A model generated the notes under the pieces. That model searched no databases and was not told where the DNA came from. It was given only the letters and a program-made list of their open reading frames with translations. A stretch of DNA of 64,000 bases from Dehalococcoidia bacterium (GTDB lineage: Bacteria > Chloroflexota > Dehalococcoidia > Bin125). How positions within the stretch are numbered: position 1 is the first letter of the stretch; each line of letters starts with the position of its first letter. This document shows, piece by piece, positions 61,444-64,000 of this stretch. The translations under genes were made by a program, and so were the position numbers. Where the stretch lies: assembly GCA_022822855.1 (NCBI GenBank), contig JAJDYG010000008.1, positions 1 through 64,000 of the forward strand, read 5' to 3'.

Positions 61444-62304
61444 ATGACGTCCCAGCCAGACACTTCGAACTGGAAGAAGACGCCCGACGGCATTGCGATC
61501 CCGCCGCCGTCGCCCGACGACGTCCTCTACGAAGCCGCCGACGGCGTGGCCAGGATCACGCTCAATCGGCCACTGGTCCTCAACGCGATCAACCGAAACG
61601 TCACGCGCCTGTTGGACGCCGCCTTCGACCAGGCCAAGGCCGACGACGACGTCCGCGCCGTCATCCTGACCGGAGCGGGCCGAGCCTTCTCGGCGGGCGG
61701 AGATCTCTGGGCCTCGCTCTATACGGACGACGCTCCCGCGCCCGACTCACTCGACGTGCAGATGCGGATCTGGTCGTTTCCCAAGCCGGTGATCGCCTCG
61801 GTGCGCGGACACGCTGTCGGTCAGGGCTGCGAACTGGCCGGCGTCTGTGACTTCACGGTCGCCTCCGAGAACGCCCGCCTCGGCGAAATCCAGATCCGCC
61901 ACGGCTTCGGCGTCCCGGTGCTGATCACACCGTTTCTAACGACCCAGAAACTCGCCAAGGAAGTCCTCCTGCTGGGCGAGGTGATCACAGCCGAGGACGC
62001 GCACCGGATGGGCCTTGTCAACCGCGTCGTACCCGACGATCAGCTCGACGAAGCCGCCGACGAGATGGCCCGCAAGCTGGCCGCCTTGCCGCCCACGGTG
62101 GTCAGGATGAACAAGCGGCTCGTCAACATGGTCTACGAGCAGATGGGCCTGATCGACGCCGTCCGCTACCGCGACAACGAAACCTTGCGAGAGTTGCTCG
62201 AGGCCGAAGACTCAGTCGGAGCCGGGCGCCAGCGAATCCGTGAAGAACAGGGCTGGGCCGCCTTCAAGCGCGAGCGCGACCAGGGCTACGAGGAGTCGGA
62301 GTAG
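61444..62304 (+). CDS. Enoyl-CoA hydratase/isomerase family protein
   Basis: A 286-aa crotonase-fold protein with ARITLNRPLVLNAIN, GAGRAFSAGGDL, VRGHAVGQGCELAGVCDF and LGEIQIRHGFG. The ATG at 61444 has AGGAGG 8 bases upstream, a strong ribosome site. It is divergent from the AlkD-like gene with a 100-base spacer. The substrate acyl-CoA is unknown. Confidence 0.9.
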   Translation: MTSQPDTSNWKKTPDGIAIPPPSPDDVLYEAADGVARITLNRPLVLNAINRNVTRLLDAAFDQAKADDDVRAVILTGAGRAFSAGGDLWASLYTDDAPAPDSLDVQMRIWSFPKPVIASVRGHAVGQGCELAGVCDFTVASENARLGEIQIRHGFGVPVLITPFLTTQKLAKEVLLLGEVITAEDAHRMGLVNRVVPDDQLDEAADEMARKLAALPPTVVRMNKRLVNMVYEQMGLIDAVRYRDNETLRELLEAEDSVGAGRQRIREEQGWAAFKRERDQGYEESE

Positions 62305-62323
62305 GCCCAGTCAGTCGGTCAAG

Positions 62324-62701
62324 TCAGTCGGTGACGTACGTGTGAGTGATTACTTCCCACACGTGGCCGTTCTCGCAGTCGAAATAGAAACCGCGGCCCT
62401 GGTGACGGTGATTGATCTGGCCATCCGTCCTTGACCCGGGTCCGCTGCCGAAGCTGATGCCCTCGTCTCTGACCCGCTGCAGGATGGCGTCGAACTCTTC
62501 GTCCGAAGCCAGAAAGGCGTAATGGTTGGAACCTGGATTGTCCGAGTTGTCGAAGTCCAGGGTCAGCGTGTCGTTGACCTTGACCGGAGCGAAGTGTCCC
62601 CAGGCGCCGTCGTATGTCAGGCCAAACATCCGGGCGATGAACCGCGCCGACCGTTCCTTGTCATACGCCGGAACGATGGTGTGATCGAGCTGCAGCGGCA
62701 T
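62324..62701 (-). CDS. VOC (glyoxalase/dioxygenase-fold) protein
   Basis: A 125-aa vicinal-oxygen-chelate protein. LQLDHTIVPAYDKERSARFI, NHYAFLASDEEFDAIL and GFYFDCENGHVWEVITH give the two beta-alpha-beta-beta-beta modules and putative His/Glu metal ligands. GAGGGAGGGG precedes the ATG. Could be a glyoxalase, a dioxygenase or a resistance protein; not determinable by eye. Confidence 0.82.
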   Translation of the reverse strand: MPLQLDHTIVPAYDKERSARFIARMFGLTYDGAWGHFAPVKVNDTLTLDFDNSDNPGSNHYAFLASDEEFDAILQRVRDEGISFGSGPGSRTDGQINHRHQGRGFYFDCENGHVWEVITHTYVTD

Positions 62702-62777
62702 GGCCCCTCCCTCACAGCGCAACGGTCTCTGCTGACGTCAACGGTATCGATTTCACCGAGCAGTTGGAGCAAGCCGG

Positions 62778-63044
62778 TTATCGATCGCTTCGGGTCACTC
62801 GGCCCGGGCGCCAGTCCATCTTCATGTAGACATCTCCCCGCTCCAACTCGGACAGCATCTGCAGGAGCCGCCGCTCCTTCGTCTCCGGTCTTTTGGCGCG
62901 GGCAATCCAGGCGAGATAGTCGTTGCGCTGATACGGCGGTCGCGCCTCGTAGGCGGCCACCAGGCCTCCCCCCTCCAGCGCCTGCTCGACGAAAGCGGGC
63001 ATCGGCTGAATCGGTCGGGACAGACGGGATTCCGGCTCGGGCAT
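62778..63044 (-). CDS. YdeI/OmpD-associated family small protein
   Basis: An 88-aa protein matching the C-terminal conserved part of the YdeI/OmpD-associated family: FVEQALEGGGLVAAYEARPP and DYLAWIARAKRPETKERRL, then ELERGDVYM. Function is not established. ATG 63044 has GGAG 8 bases upstream. It lies 18 bases after the MetE-like gene and is probably in its operon. Confidence 0.75.
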   Translation of the reverse strand: MPEPESRLSRPIQPMPAFVEQALEGGGLVAAYEARPPYQRNDYLAWIARAKRPETKERRLLQMLSELERGDVYMKMDWRPGRVTRSDR

Positions 63045-63062
63045 GCTCAATGCTCCGCTCCG

Positions 63063-64000
63063 TCAGGCGGGAACTTCGACGCTTGCGTGCACGTCGAGCA
63101 GGGCGGGAATCGTCTCGGCCGAACGCCTGCCGAAGCCGCACTCGGTCGCCACGCCAAACATGGGAACCGCCCGCCGCGCAGCGGCGATGCGCTCCTCGGT
63201 TCCAGCGACGCCGTCGGTCAGGTGCACGAGTCCGAGATAGAGCTCGGTCTCGGACTGTAGCTGCAACCCGGTCAGCGGCGCGAAGAAGGCGTCGTCGTTG
63301 CGATCCCGCGGAACTGGCATGTGTATCCAGTCGACCGATCGTTCAACGCCGGCGCAAACGCCATTGGCAACGGCGACCAGCTTCGTCGTGTCGACCGGCT
63401 CGATGAAGTGCTGATGCTCGACGTCCCCGTAGCAGAGGTGATATCCCACCTCGACGCCTGTCGGGACACGATTGCCCAGCCGTACCAGGCGATCCACGAT
63501 TTCCGTATCGGCGTCGACCAGGAACGACGGCAATAGCCCTTCGAGAATGGCAAACTCCACTGCCGTGTCCCACTGAATCGCCAGCTGGTCGGCGGGGATC
63601 ACATCCAGCAGCCCGTCCAACTCCTCGAGTAGCTGGCGCTCATATGCGTGTTCGACCGCCTCCTGGTCACGAGGCACGAACCGAACGTGGATCACCGCAA
63701 GCGGCGTCGGCAGGCAGACCTGGAATCTGACCTGCTCTCCGATCAGTCCCTCTTGTTTCAATCGAGAGAACACCTGGTACGACTCGACCGCAGCAGCGCG
63801 ATAACCGAGTTCGGGAAACTGGATGCCCGCAGCGTCTGACCCCGAGCGCAGCTGCAGCCGGGCGCCAAACGGTCCGGCCGGCTCATCCGCCGATTCAAAC
63901 TCAGGAACCTCCAGCAGCAACGGAAACTGCCACTGAATCCAGTTGGTCCGGATGCCCGTCTCGCCGTCGGGCACCCGCCGTAGCCGGTTTCCCACTCTCG
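63063..64000 (-). CDS. MetE-like (UROD/MetE superfamily) protein, cut by window edge
   Basis: At least 312 codons open to the right edge, so the start is outside. Features: RLRRVPDGETGIRTNW, a TIM-barrel-like succession, then LYLGLVHLTDGVAGTEERI and FGVATECGFGRR near the C-terminus. The last motif (ECGFG-type with a Cys after Glu) resembles the zinc-binding end of cobalamin-independent methionine synthase-like proteins. The substrate is unknown; it lacks the full MetE length. Confidence 0.45.
   Translation of the reverse strand, partial: RVGNRLRRVPDGETGIRTNWIQWQFPLLLEVPEFESADEPAGPFGARLQLRSGSDAAGIQFPELGYRAAAVESYQVFSRLKQEGLIGEQVRFQVCLPTPLAVIHVRFVPRDQEAVEHAYERQLLEELDGLLDVIPADQLAIQWDTAVEFAILEGLLPSFLVDADTEIVDRLVRLGNRVPTGVEVGYHLCYGDVEHQHFIEPVDTTKLVAVANGVCAGVERSVDWIHMPVPRDRNDDAFFAPLTGLQLQSETELYLGLVHLTDGVAGTEERIAAARRAVPMFGVATECGFGRRSAETIPALLDVHASVEVPA

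Overview
The window is dense, GC-rich bacterial chromosome with short gaps and many operons whose genes overlap by about 4 bases. Gene content suggests a free-living or host-associated heterotroph of the Chloroflexota (SAR202/Dehalococcoidia-like or Thermomicrobia-like). The pointers are: many luciferase-like flavin monooxygenases, short-chain dehydrogenases (SDRs), enoyl-CoA hydratases and amidohydrolases; Uma2-type genes; Tat-exported substrate-binding lipoproteins with very glutamine-rich linkers; split glycine decarboxylase (gcvPA/gcvPB); and LLM oxidoreductases that may use F420. This placement is inference. No rRNA or ribosomal protein gene is present to fix it.

Layout. 1-5.2 kb: three Uma2-type genes, an epoxide hydrolase, a thrC/NIL-domain pair and a small molybdopterin oxidoreductase. 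5.2-9.1 kb: lspA, an RluD-type pseudouridine synthase, gltX, tRNA-Gln(CUG) and tRNA-Glu(CUC). 9.4-18.3 kb: one long + strand cluster with an NMT1/THI5-type binding lipoprotein, ureidopropionase-type amidase, dihydropyrimidinase, class III aminotransferase, carboxymuconolactone-decarboxylase-like protein, LLM oxidoreductase and an ABC permease/ATPase/permease set. It looks like uptake and opening of cyclic ureides (pyrimidines or hydantoins). 18.6-31.8 kb: a catabolic patchwork (MBL hydrolase, heme/cobalamin-type binding lipoprotein, esterases, LLM, SDRs, enoyl-CoA hydratase, ThuA, tartrate/malate dehydrogenase, methyltransferase, amidohydrolase). 31.8-37.1 kb: nitrate assimilation operon nirA-nasA-narK on the minus strand. 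37.1-42 kb: a duplicated nirA leader holding a DNA-methylase fragment, then a Dpp-type ABC operon. 42.2-48.1 kb: epimerase, acyl-CoA carboxylase carboxyltransferase, SET-domain protein, hydroxypyruvate-isomerase-like gene, SDR and MDR. 48.4-53.4 kb: a second Dpp-type cassette and a FecCD permease. 53.5-57.9 kb: glycine cleavage operon gcvT-H-PA-PB. 58-64 kb: SDRs, amidohydrolase, AlkD-like repair protein, enoyl-CoA hydratase, VOC protein, YdeI-like protein and the end of a MetE-like gene.

The most unusual material is intergenic. Five long gaps (6904-7382, 18293-18608, 29731-30306, 37172-37377 on the minus strand, 41699-42169) hold A/C-rich, G-poor stretches of degenerate ~10-base repeats (variants of AAATCTGACC / CCGAACAGAT). 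In four of them a -10-like box precedes the stretch, and in three the box is followed by an AGAACATA motif. Two gaps encode short peptides sharing a D-[RK]-P-[DG]-I-T-x-[RK]-Y-L block. I do not recognise this family. It could be Rho-dependent attenuators, micro-ORFs or decayed mobile DNA. Several genes (lspA, gcvT, the hyi-like gene) have a -10 box only 6-8 bases before the ATG, which suggests leaderless mRNA.
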